Under the pieces are notes generated by a model that was not told where the DNA came from, did not search any database, and saw only the letters and a program-made list of their open reading frames with translations. A stretch of DNA of 43,480 bases from DASQVO01 sp035640715 (GTDB lineage Bacteria; Actinomycetota; Actinomycetes; Streptosporangiales; Streptosporangiaceae), in NCBI GenBank assembly GCA_035640715.1, contig DASQVO010000282.1:1-43480 (forward strand). The letters run 5' to 3'. This document shows positions 33,192 to 40,301 of the stretch, piece by piece. How positions within the stretch are numbered: position 1 is the stretch's first letter; each line of letters opens with the position of its first letter. The position numbers and the translations under genes were made by a program.

Positions 33192-33206
33192 GATACTTCA
33201 AGTATC
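33192..33206. promoter_or_regulatory. 15-bp palindrome GATACTT-C-AAGTATC upstream of pirin
   Basis: Perfect 7-bp arms around one base, 73 bp before the pirin start. It overlaps a TTGATA hexamer (33190-33195) that could be a -35. The shape suits a MarR/HxlR-type dimer; no such gene is adjacent. Confidence 0.5.
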
Positions 33207-33278
33207 GTTGGCATGGCTAGCGACCCTAGGAAGCCGGGTACGGAAGGCATCCGCCACGGCCCGGGGTAAGGAGCAGCC

Positions 33279-34277
33279 ATGCCAGCCGTCACCGTCGAGG
33301 ACATCCTCGTCCTCCCCCGCGTCGCGGAGCCCGATCCGGCCACTTCAGCCGAACGCCCCGTGCGCACCGTAACAACCGCGCCATCCGGCTACGAAGGCGA
33401 GGGATTCCCGGTCCGCCGCGCCTTCGCCGGGGTGGACCTGCGGCAACTCGACCCGTTCGTGCACATGGACCAGATGGGCGAGGTCAACTACGCGCCGGGT
33501 GAGCCCAAGGGAACGCCGTGGCACCCGCACCGCGGCTTCGAGACCGTCACTTACATCATCGACGGCATCTTCCGCCACCAGGACTCCAACGGCGGCGGCG
33601 GGCTGATCACCAACGGCGACACCCAGTGGATGACCGCGGGCGGCGGGATCCTGCACATTGAGGAGCCCCCGGAGGAGGTCGTCATGAAGGGCGGCCTGTT
33701 CCACGGGTTCCAGCTGTGGGTCAACCTGCCCGCCAGGCTGAAGATGACCAATCCCCGCTACCAGGACATCCGGGCCGGCCAGGTGAAGCTGCTCAGCTCA
33801 CCCGACGGCGGTGCGCTGCTCCGGGTCATCGCGGGCGGGATCGGCGGGTACGAGGGGCCCGGGGTGACGCACACGCCGATCACCCTGGTGCACGCGACGC
33901 TTTCGCCCGGCGCACAGCTCCGGCTGCCGTGGCGCGCGGACTTCAACGCCCTCGTTTACGTCCTTGCCGGATCCGGCACCGTTGGCGCCGAGCACCGGCC
34001 AGTGCGGATGGGCCAGCTCGCGGTGTTCGGGCCCGGTGACGTGATCACCGTGGCGGCGGGCCAGCACCAGGAGGGCCCTAGCTCCCAGCTCGACGTGCTG
34101 CTGCTGGGCGGCCAGCCGATCCGTGAGCCGGTCGCCGCCTACGGGCCGTTCGTGATGAACACAAGGGCCGAGCTGGTGCAGGCATTCGAGGACTTCCAGG
34201 CGGGCCGGCTCGGTACGATCCCGGCGGAGCCCACCGTCATCCCCACCGAGCCACACCCCGGCCACGACGTGCTCTGA
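33279..34277 (+). CDS. Pirin-family cupin protein
   Basis: 332 residues. The N-terminal cupin holds the pirin metal ligands His82 and His84 (GTPWHPHRGFETVTYIIDG), His126 and Glu128 (GGGILHIEEP). A C-terminal cupin domain covers about 190-300. Pirins bind Fe or Ni; some bacterial ones show quercetin 2,3-dioxygenase activity and others act in redox control, so the substrate is open. AAGGAG sits 5 nt before the ATG. The gene is single and converges with the ferredoxin gene 25 bp downstream; a palindrome upstream suggests its own regulator. Confidence 0.9.
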   Translation: MPAVTVEDILVLPRVAEPDPATSAERPVRTVTTAPSGYEGEGFPVRRAFAGVDLRQLDPFVHMDQMGEVNYAPGEPKGTPWHPHRGFETVTYIIDGIFRHQDSNGGGGLITNGDTQWMTAGGGILHIEEPPEEVVMKGGLFHGFQLWVNLPARLKMTNPRYQDIRAGQVKLLSSPDGGALLRVIAGGIGGYEGPGVTHTPITLVHATLSPGAQLRLPWRADFNALVYVLAGSGTVGAEHRPVRMGQLAVFGPGDVITVAAGQHQEGPSSQLDVLLLGGQPIREPVAAYGPFVMNTRAELVQAFEDFQAGRLGTIPAEPTVIPTEPHPGHDVL

Positions 34278-34302
34278 GCGACTCGCAGGCACTGCGGCGG
34301 GC

Positions 34303-34587
34303 TTATGCGGCGTCCCGGTTCGGGGGCGCCGCCGCGGGTGCCGCACCGCGCGGCACGCGACGAACGCCGGCACCGGGATGGCCGTCAGGCATGCGGGTGA
34401 GGCGCAGCGCCAGGGCCGGGCAACCGCTCACGGCGCGGCGGGCCTGCCGCTCCAGCGAGGGCGGCACGGCCTGCGGGTCGAGCAGCGGGTAGCCCCACTC
34501 GTCGAGGGTGATCATCTCGGGTAGCAGCTCGGCGCAGACGCCATGGCCCGAGCACTCTATGGGATTGACGTGCAGCCACTTGTTGAT
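34303..34587 (-). CDS. Single-cluster ferredoxin, probable ATC start
   Basis: 94 residues if started at 34587. Cluster ligands are in ECSGHGVCAELLPE (Cys12 and Cys18, C-x5-C) and SGCPALAL, the pattern of actinobacterial [3Fe-4S]-type ferredoxins. The ORF has no ATG, GTG or TTG ahead of the first Cys: an in-frame TGA lies just upstream, and the codon at Shine-Dalgarno distance (GGAGG, 7 nt) is ATC, giving xNKWLHVNPIECSGHG. The first ATG (34515) would remove two ligands. The C-terminal 30 residues are Pro/Ala/Arg-rich. Last gene of the redox operon; it should carry electrons from the NuoF-like protein. Confidence 0.75.
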   Translation of the reverse strand: MNKWLHVNPIECSGHGVCAELLPEMITLDEWGYPLLDPQAVPPSLERQARRAVSGCPALALRLTRMPDGHPGAGVRRVPRGAAPAAAPPNRDAA

Positions 34588-34602
34588 GGCGCTGCCTCCT
34601 TT

Positions 34603-34640
34603 TCTTCATCGGCCACCCCGGTCTTCATCGGCCATCCCGG
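34603..34640. repeat. Two tandem 19-bp units between the NuoF-like and ferredoxin genes
   Basis: Units 34603-34621 and 34622-34640 (tcttcatcggcca, then c or t, then cccgg) differ at one base. They lie in the short untranslated gap just upstream of the ferredoxin ribosome-binding site. Confidence 0.8.
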
Positions 34641-34661
34641 GGAACGCTTGGCTTGCTGATC

Positions 34662-36005
34662 TCAGCTCCAGTCTTCGTCGCTGGTCGCCGTCCCCGGCGG
34701 CAGCGGCAGGAAAGGGGCGCGGGTAGTGGCCGAGCAGACGCCCCGCCGGTGGCGGCCAATCTCCGCGGCGAAAACGGTCAAGGCGCTGCCGATAAAGCGG
34801 GTGGCGCCGTCCGGGTGCCGGCACGCACCACGGCCGCTGACCAGCCCGGCCCAGCGCTCGATGTTGGCAAGGGCCCGCGAGCCGGGCCGGGGGCCCGCCA
34901 GCTCGGCGAGCGCAGCTGCGATCCTCGGCAGCCCGTTGAGGCACGGGCCGCACTGGCCGGCTGACTCGAGGACGAGATAGCTGGCCACCCGCGCCGTCTC
35001 GGCGAGACCGCACCGGTCGGCCGGCAGCGCGGCGATGATGCCGGCGCCGAGAGCGGCGCCGGCATTGCGCAGCGCGGCATTGTCCAGCGTCAGCTGCGCC
35101 GCGCGGGCCGCGGGAATCCACGTACCGTGATAGCCGCCGACCAGGACAGCCTGGGTGCGCTGGGCCGTTCCGTCGCCGCGCAGGTCGTCGTGGAGTAGGC
35201 CGCTCAGCGGCGTCCCGATGGCCGCCTCGACGATGTGCGGGCCGCCATCCGCGTGGCGGACCGTGCACAGCATGCTTCCCGGCTCTTCGCGCGTGCCCAC
35301 GCCGCGGAACCAGGCCGCGCCGTACCGCGCGATCAGGGCGATGTGCGCGAGCGTCTCAACATTCTGAACGAGGGTGGGTGCGCCCCCGACACCGCGCTCG
35401 AAGATTCTCGGCGGTGTGTACGTCGGCAGAGCCAGCCCACCGTTGAGAACATTGACCAGTGCCGTTTCCTGGCCGGCCAGGAACCTGGGCGGGGCAAAGG
35501 CGAGGTGGACGGCCACCCGGTCAATCCGTGCGTTCCAGCGCTGCGCCAGGGCACGCTGGAGCGCTCCCGCGACGTGATTATCAGGACCAGCGTGGAGGTA
35601 CAGGCAGGCTTCGGCCGCGCCGACCGCCTCCGCGGCCAGCTGAATCCCGTCCAGCACCAGATGCGGTGCCAGCCACAGCAGGGACACGTCCTTGCTGCTG
35701 GCTGACTCGCTTTCCGCACCGTTGGCGACGACGAACGGCCGGCGGCCCGCGCCAGCGACCGCGGCCAGCTTGCGGTGCACCGGGAAGGATGCGCCACCCC
35801 GGCCGGTCAGCCCGGCCGCTTCGATGTCGGGGATCAGCCGCAAGCACCCGCCCCGATACGGAAGGGCACCGTGCCGCGCCAGGTGATCACGAAGTCCCTC
35901 GGGGACGTGGCCGCCGGGGGGCAGCAGGCGCGGGAGGCCAACGGGCGGGCCCTGCGGTACGGCATCGGGCCCGGCACCCCGCATGGGCAAGGTGGTCACG
36001 CTCAT
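34662..36005 (-). CDS. NuoF-like FMN/Fe-S oxidoreductase
   Basis: 447 residues from the ATG at 36005. It resembles the 51-kDa subunit of complex I: GRGGASFP (68-75) is the FMN/NADH-site glycine loop, VVANGAESESASSKD replaces the usual CNADEGEPGTFKD, followed by an SLBB-like part and the C-terminal Fe-S domain. In NuoF the cluster motif is ESCGxCxPC plus a distal Cys. Here it is ESAGQCGPC (Cys352, Cys355) with the distal Cys395, so the first ligand is Ala. Either a [3Fe-4S] centre or none results. It is 14 bp from the cytochrome gene and precedes a ferredoxin, pointing to an electron-transfer module rather than complex I. Confidence 0.85.
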   Translation of the reverse strand: MSVTTLPMRGAGPDAVPQGPPVGLPRLLPPGGHVPEGLRDHLARHGALPYRGGCLRLIPDIEAAGLTGRGGASFPVHRKLAAVAGAGRRPFVVANGAESESASSKDVSLLWLAPHLVLDGIQLAAEAVGAAEACLYLHAGPDNHVAGALQRALAQRWNARIDRVAVHLAFAPPRFLAGQETALVNVLNGGLALPTYTPPRIFERGVGGAPTLVQNVETLAHIALIARYGAAWFRGVGTREEPGSMLCTVRHADGGPHIVEAAIGTPLSGLLHDDLRGDGTAQRTQAVLVGGYHGTWIPAARAAQLTLDNAALRNAGAALGAGIIAALPADRCGLAETARVASYLVLESAGQCGPCLNGLPRIAAALAELAGPRPGSRALANIERWAGLVSGRGACRHPDGATRFIGSALTVFAAEIGRHRRGVCSATTRAPFLPLPPGTATSDEDWS

Positions 36006-36019
36006 CAAGAGACCTGCTT

Positions 36020-36700
36020 TCAGGAGACGGCGGTCGGCTTCCGTGAGCCGGCAGAGGGGCCGGCGCCGACGGCCGTACGGCCGCTGGCCGCGGGACGGCC
36101 GGACCCGGCCCGGCCGGCATGCCCGGACATCAGGGCGCTGACTCGCCGTGCCCGCGGCACTTCCCGCGCCGCGGCCGCCAGCCGCCAGATCACCGCAGCG
36201 GCGACGAGGAACGCGCAGCAGGCAGCGAGGCCGAGCAGCGGGCCCCGCTGCAGGTCCCGGCTGGCACCAACGCCGTGCAGGAATGCGACCGGCCAGCTGA
36301 CGTAGGCCAGCCAGTGCACGCCACGCCATAGCTTCCGGCTGAGATGCCGCCTGACCAGGCTGGTCACGATCAGCGCGGCCATCAGGTCGAGGGCGACGGC
36401 GCCGAGGCCGAGCCAGAACCGCTCATAGCCGGATGTGAACGGGACTACCGCGGACGTCACCGGGATGCTCACGTAGGTGTCCATGATGGCGGTCACGACG
36501 TGGATGGCGATGAAGGTCACCGCCAGTAGCGAGATATTGCGGTGCAGGCCGGTGACCGCGAACTGGGGCAGACCCGGAAGCCGCCCCTGCCTGTTGATGA
36601 GAACACCGAGCACCATCACGCCGGTGAGCAGCACCAGAGCGACCACACCGATCGCCCTGCTTGCGTACCAGGGCGCGGTAGATGCAGTGATCCCGTTCAT
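36020..36700 (-). CDS. Ferric-reductase-like transmembrane cytochrome b
   Basis: 226 residues from the ATG at 36700, fixed by GGGGAGG 7 nt upstream. Six hydrophobic segments follow. Histidines suited to bind haem lie in helices three and five: GLHRNISLLAVTFIAIHVVTA and RRHLSRKLWRGVHWLAYVSWPVAFLHGVG, the pattern of the FRE/NOX/MsrQ transmembrane domain. The C-terminal 45 residues are a Gly/Ala/Arg tail. There is no fused FAD/NAD domain; the NuoF-like protein downstream may supply electrons. The operon order supports a role in transmembrane electron transfer; the acceptor is unknown. Confidence 0.85.
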   Translation of the reverse strand: MNGITASTAPWYASRAIGVVALVLLTGVMVLGVLINRQGRLPGLPQFAVTGLHRNISLLAVTFIAIHVVTAIMDTYVSIPVTSAVVPFTSGYERFWLGLGAVALDLMAALIVTSLVRRHLSRKLWRGVHWLAYVSWPVAFLHGVGASRDLQRGPLLGLAACCAFLVAAAVIWRLAAAAREVPRARRVSALMSGHAGRAGSGRPAASGRTAVGAGPSAGSRKPTAVS

Positions 36701-36734
36701 GTGACGTCCTCCCCAGTACGCGATGCGGCTGGCA

Positions 36735-37067
36735 TCAGGAGGCACCCGACGTCGCGTGGCTGGAACCCGAGCTTGACGACGGCACCGACGACGGGCTGCT
36801 GAGGCTGCCCGAGCCGGAGCTGCTTGACGTACCAGAGTGTGACGAGCCCGAGCCGGGGGAGCCGGATCCCGAGGAGCCCCCGGCCTGGGAGGAGCTCGAG
36901 GAGGATGCGGTGCTGCTGTGCGTGGAACCGGGCAGCGTCAGCGCCACGGTCCCCGCCGCAACCAGGCTGGCGAAGCCGACCCCGGCGGTCATCGTCTGGA
37001 TTCTGCTCAGGCCGCGCTCCCGCGCCGCTACGGCACGGGCGACCGTGTCCCGCTTCGTATTTCTCAT
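36735..37067 (-). CDS. Small membrane protein with Ser/Gly tail, first gene of the redox operon
   Basis: 110 residues. A basic N-terminus (MRNTKRDTVARAVAARERG) precedes one membrane helix (about 27-46, TAGVGFASLVAAGTVALTL), then a 60-residue extracellular tail made almost wholly of Ser, Gly, Thr and Pro. No family is recognised. It precedes the cytochrome gene by 34 bp and is probably cotranscribed. No metal- or flavin-binding motif is visible. It may anchor or space the complex; I do not assign a function. Shine-Dalgarno is weak at the ATG at 37067. Confidence 0.65.
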   Translation of the reverse strand: MRNTKRDTVARAVAARERGLSRIQTMTAGVGFASLVAAGTVALTLPGSTHSSTASSSSSSQAGGSSGSGSPGSGSSHSGTSSSSGSGSLSSPSSVPSSSSGSSHATSGAS

Positions 37068-37214
37068 GGCACGCAGTCTCGGGCCCCTGTTGTTGCCTCA
37101 TCTCAACGCGGCTTCTGAGCGACCTATGAGCCGTGGCTTCCTGCCGTGCGGCAGTGCCCGCGGTAACCCGCACACCATGACGCCGGTGCCTGCCGACTGC
37201 CGCACTCGTTATGT

Positions 37215-37230
37215 TAGAACAAACATTCGA
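37215..37230. promoter_or_regulatory. LexA-box-like site in the divergent promoter region
   Basis: TAGAACAAACATTCGA matches the actinobacterial SOS consensus TCGAACRNRYGTTCGA at 14 of 16 positions; one inner G of the right arm is A. It lies between the redox operon and the SDR gene. No known DNA-repair gene is adjacent, so function is doubtful. Confidence 0.3.
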
Positions 37231-37267
37231 TAATCGCCAACGACGTATTTCGTGGCTGTTAATAACC

Positions 37268-37291
37268 GTTTGATCCCCTCATGCGCGGGTA
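37268..37291 (+). promoter_or_regulatory. SigB-type stress promoter for the SDR gene
   Basis: GTTT (37268-37271), a 15-bp spacer and GGGTA (37287-37291) match the general-stress sigma consensus of actinobacteria, GTTT-N14-16-GGGTAT. It lies 38 bp before the start codon. GAAGGAGG precedes the ATG. Confidence 0.6.
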
Positions 37292-37329
37292 GGCGGTAGC
37301 GGCGAAATCGTGACGAAGGAGGCAAGCGC

Positions 37330-38202
37330 ATGTCAACACCATCGGTCGGCCAGCCGCCGCCGGAACAGGAGCAGGAATACCCTGGCCGGACCGCTGAGAT
37401 GCAGCCGAAGCCGAACGATGAGATGCGCGACTACGAGGGCAGGAACCTGCTGTCTGGCGCCCGGGCGCTGATCACCGGCGGGGACTCGGGAATCGGCCGG
37501 GCGGTCGCGGTCGCCTTCGCCAAGGAGGGGGCCGATATCTCGATCACCTACCTGTCCGAGCAGGAAGACGAGGACGCGGCGCACACCGCGAAGCTGGTCG
37601 AGCAGGCAGGGCACCGGTGCGTGACGATCCGGGGGGATCTCGCGGTGGAGGAGAACTGCCAGCGCGCGGTCGAGCGCACCGTGTCTGAACTCGGTGGCCT
37701 CGAGGTGCTGGTCAATAACGTCGCCACCCAGCGGCCGGTCAGCGACCTCACCGAGCTGAGCACCGAGCAGTGGGAGCGGACCTTCCGTGTCAATGTCTTC
37801 AGCTACTTCTGGACGACGAAGGCCTCCTTGCCGCACCTGCCCGACGGGAGCGCCATCATCAACACCGCCTCCATCAACGGGCTGCGCGGCAACAAGAGCC
37901 TGATCGACTATTCAGCCACGAAGGGCGCCATCCTGGCATTCACCTATTCGCTCGCCCAGGCCCTGCAGGAGCGGGGGATCCGGGTGAACTCGGTCGCCCC
38001 GGGACCGGTGTGGACTCCGCTGATCCCGTCGACATTCGAAGGAGAGAGGGTGAGCAAGTTCGGCTCGCAGGTGCCGATGGGGCGCGCCGCCCAGCCGGAT
38101 GAGATCGCGCCGTCCTATGTGTTCTTCGCCGCGAACCGTCTTTCCAGCTACTACTCTGGCGAGGTCCTCGCCCCCATCGGCGGCGAGACCCTCCCGGGCT
38201 GA
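37330..38202 (+). CDS. SDR family oxidoreductase (YghA-like)
   Basis: 290 residues. A 40-residue N-terminal extension with PGRTAEMQPKP is typical of the YghA/'general stress protein 39' SDR subgroup. The cofactor loop TGGDSGIG is at 49-56, NNVAT near 129, and the catalytic residues are Ser181 (NTASIN), Tyr194 and Lys198 (YSATK). The fold and length are those of classical NAD(P)-dependent dehydrogenases; the substrate, probably a sugar, alcohol or aldehyde, is not decided by sequence. The SigB-type promoter upstream fits stress induction. A hairpin follows the gene. Confidence 0.92.
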   Translation: MSTPSVGQPPPEQEQEYPGRTAEMQPKPNDEMRDYEGRNLLSGARALITGGDSGIGRAVAVAFAKEGADISITYLSEQEDEDAAHTAKLVEQAGHRCVTIRGDLAVEENCQRAVERTVSELGGLEVLVNNVATQRPVSDLTELSTEQWERTFRVNVFSYFWTTKASLPHLPDGSAIINTASINGLRGNKSLIDYSATKGAILAFTYSLAQALQERGIRVNSVAPGPVWTPLIPSTFEGERVSKFGSQVPMGRAAQPDEIAPSYVFFAANRLSSYYSGEVLAPIGGETLPG

Positions 38203-38209
38203 GGCTCAC

Positions 38210-38236
38210 CGCCGCCGCCCGTCGCGGGCGGCGGCG
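38210..38236. terminator. Hairpin terminator between convergent SDR and ABC genes
   Basis: A perfect 11-bp GC stem (38210-38220 with 38226-38236), loop gtcgc, beginning 7 bp after the SDR stop. No T-run on either side. It can serve both strands, as the ABC permease gene ends at 38312 from the other side. Confidence 0.7.
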
Positions 38237-38311
38237 ATCCGGTAACGGGCGGGGAACCCTGTGCCTTCACTCCTTCGTCGCGCCCGCGAGCATGCCCGGC
38301 ACGAGTGCGGC

Positions 38312-39268
38312 TCAGCTGGTGACGTCGGCGGTGGTGAAGCGGGCCCACGCGAACGAGCTGAAGATCACCAGGTACACCCCGAACGACAGCAGGCCACGCA
38401 GCAGGACCCCGGTGTCGATCGGCGCGCGGAGCAGGGAATCGAACGAGTTCCACCAGTGCGTCGGCAGGTACGGGTGGATCACCGCGAACTGTGGCACCGT
38501 GTCCGCCACCTGGCTGGCCACCACGATGATCGCGAGCGCTGCGATCGCGCCGATCGCGTGCTCGGTGAGCGTGGAGATAGCCAGGCCGATCGCGCCGAGC
38601 GAGGCCATCGCGGCGGCCACGAACAGGGTGACGAACACCAGCCGCAGCATCCCCTCGGCCAGCGGCACGGTTGTGCCGGACAGCAGTGTCACCGGCCCGA
38701 TCGGGAACAGGGCGGCGCCCGTGGCCAGCGCTACCGCCGCCACCACGAACGCGACCGCGATCGCGAACACCACGACGACCGCATACTTCACGGCGAGGAT
38801 GCGCATGCGCCCGGCCGGCACCGCCAGCAGGTAGCGCAGCGTGCCGTAGCCGGCCTCGCCGGCGATCGAGTCCCCGGCGACCACGGCCACGGCCAACGGC
38901 ATCACGAGCGTGAGCAGCAAGGTCAGCGCGATAAAGCTGAGGAAGACCCCATTGCCGGCGAGCTGGTCGACAAATGCCAGGCCACCACCGCCACCACCGC
39001 CCCCGCCGCTTCTGTCATGCACCGCGATCCGCAGCCCGATGCCGATGACGATCGGGAACGCACCGACGACGGCGAGGAGCGCCTGGTTCCGGCGGCGGCC
39101 GAAGACGAGCCGCAACTCCGACCGGAAGAAACGGAGCCAGGCCCGGACGGGACGGTCATGGCCCAAGCCGGCGGCCGTCCCGGCGCCCGCGGGAACGGCC
39201 TGAGCCGCCGGCGCCCCCGCCATCGGCGCCCCGGCAACCGATGCCCGGGGCACTGACGACTCAGCCAT
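38312..39268 (-). CDS. ABC-2 type transporter permease
   Basis: 318 residues. After a Pro/Ala leader (1-35) there are six hydrophobic segments with the ABC-2 layout: VFGRRRNQALLAVVGAFPIVIGIGL, a first extracellular loop, then VVAGDSIAGEAGYGTLRYLLAVPAGR, the cytoplasmic coupling motif of this family. The first loop contains nine consecutive Gly, encoded by a GGN triplet run (about 38979-39007). It overlaps the ATPase gene by 8 bp (39261-39268), so the pair makes one exporter. The substrate is unknown; bacitracin/lantibiotic-type exporters share the arrangement. Confidence 0.88.
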   Translation of the reverse strand: MAESSVPRASVAGAPMAGAPAAQAVPAGAGTAAGLGHDRPVRAWLRFFRSELRLVFGRRRNQALLAVVGAFPIVIGIGLRIAVHDRSGGGGGGGGGLAFVDQLAGNGVFLSFIALTLLLTLVMPLAVAVVAGDSIAGEAGYGTLRYLLAVPAGRMRILAVKYAVVVVFAIAVAFVVAAVALATGAALFPIGPVTLLSGTTVPLAEGMLRLVFVTLFVAAAMASLGAIGLAISTLTEHAIGAIAALAIIVVASQVADTVPQFAVIHPYLPTHWWNSFDSLLRAPIDTGVLLRGLLSFGVYLVIFSSFAWARFTTADVTS

Positions 39269-40301
39269 CGACGTCGAACCCCTCTCCGGTCAGACCGACG
39301 AAAAGCTCCTCCAGGCTCGGCGAAACCACGGCCAGCCCGCGGACCCCGACGCCGGCCTTGACCAGCTCCGCGCAGACTCGTTCGGGCTGGTCGTCGGCGA
39401 GCTGTGCCGATACCTCGTTCCCGGCCACCTGCGGGTCAGCCAGGCCGAGCCGCTCCAGCACGGCCGCTGCCGCGGCCGGTTCCGCGGTCTCGATCCGGAT
39501 GCGGGCGGCTCCGGTCCTGCGCAGTTCCTCCAGCCGGCCCTGGAAGACCAGCCGGCCGGTTCGCATCACGCCAACGTGCGAGCAGACCTGCTCGACCTCG
39601 GCAAGAAGGTGCGAGGAGACGAACACGGTAATGCCGCTCGCGGCGATCTCGCGAATGAGCCCCCGCACCTCGCGGGTGCCCTGCGGGTCGAGCCCGTTGG
39701 TCGGCTCATCCAGAACGATCAGCTCCCGCGGCACCAGCAGGCCCGCGGCGATGGCGAGCCGCTGCTTCATGCCGAGCGAGTAGTTCCGGTAGCGCTTCTT
39801 CGCCGCCGCCAGCAGGCCGACCCGCTCAAGCGCCTGGTTGATCCGCGCCGGAGCGGTCCGCGGGTCGGCGGTCCGGTCGGCCGCGTCGCAGCGGGCGAGG
39901 TTGTCCCGGCCGTTCAGGAAGGGATAGAACGCCGGCCCCTCGATGAGGGAGCCGACGCGGGGCAGCACCCGGACCGCGCCGGCGGGCATCGGAACGCCGA
40001 GCAGCTCGGCGCTGCCGCTGGTCGGGAAGGCCAGGCCGAGCAGCATCCTGATCGTGGTCGTCTTGCCGGAGCCGTTCGGGCCGAGGAAGCCGTACACCGA
40101 GCCGCGCGGGACGGCCAGGTCGATGTGGTCGACGGCGACCTGCCCGCCGCGGAACCGCTTGGTCAGGCCGCTGGAGGCCACCGCGAGCGAGGACGGCGCG
40201 GTGGGCTCGGCAGGCTCGGCGGGCACCGAAGCCCCGGCGTGGACTCCCGCCGGGGCGGGCCCAGCAGATACGCCCGCCGGGTCAGCGCGGACCTCGGTCA
40301 C
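39261..40301 (-). CDS. ABC transporter ATP-binding protein (BcrA/CcmA type)
   Basis: 346 residues from the GTG at 40301, which overlaps the stop of the preceding gene as GTGA; the frame stays open upstream but without family sequence. A Pro/Ala-rich leader (1-42) precedes Walker A GPNGSGKT (74-81), the signature YSLGMKQRLAIA, Walker B ELIVLDEPTNGLDPQGTREV and the switch SSHLLAEVEQ. The C-terminal 70 residues form the DUF4162-like regulatory part common in ABC-2 ATPases. It pairs with the overlapping permease gene. Confidence 0.92.
   Translation of the reverse strand: MTEVRADPAGVSAGPAPAGVHAGASVPAEPAEPTAPSSLAVASSGLTKRFRGGQVAVDHIDLAVPRGSVYGFLGPNGSGKTTTIRMLLGLAFPTSGSAELLGVPMPAGAVRVLPRVGSLIEGPAFYPFLNGRDNLARCDAADRTADPRTAPARINQALERVGLLAAAKKRYRNYSLGMKQRLAIAAGLLVPRELIVLDEPTNGLDPQGTREVRGLIREIAASGITVFVSSHLLAEVEQVCSHVGVMRTGRLVFQGRLEELRRTGAARIRIETAEPAAAAAVLERLGLADPQVAGNEVSAQLADDQPERVCAELVKAGVGVRGLAVVSPSLEELFVGLTGEGFDVDG

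Larger units (their letters stand above)
32931..33278. other. Intergenic region before the pirin gene
   Basis: 348 bp. The left third has imperfect repeats of the word ccgctta. The middle carries a possible small minus-strand ORF (separate entry). The right end has a 15-bp palindrome and the pirin leader. Confidence 0.4.

Noticed and set aside
34385..34609. Frame starting ATG at 34609 over the ferredoxin gene
   Set aside because: It is out of frame with the Cys-containing ferredoxin sequence and gives an Arg/Pro-rich chance product.
37141..37154. CTGCCG-TG-CGGCAG inverted repeat upstream of the redox operon
   Set aside because: A 6-bp GC dyad is expected by chance at this base composition.
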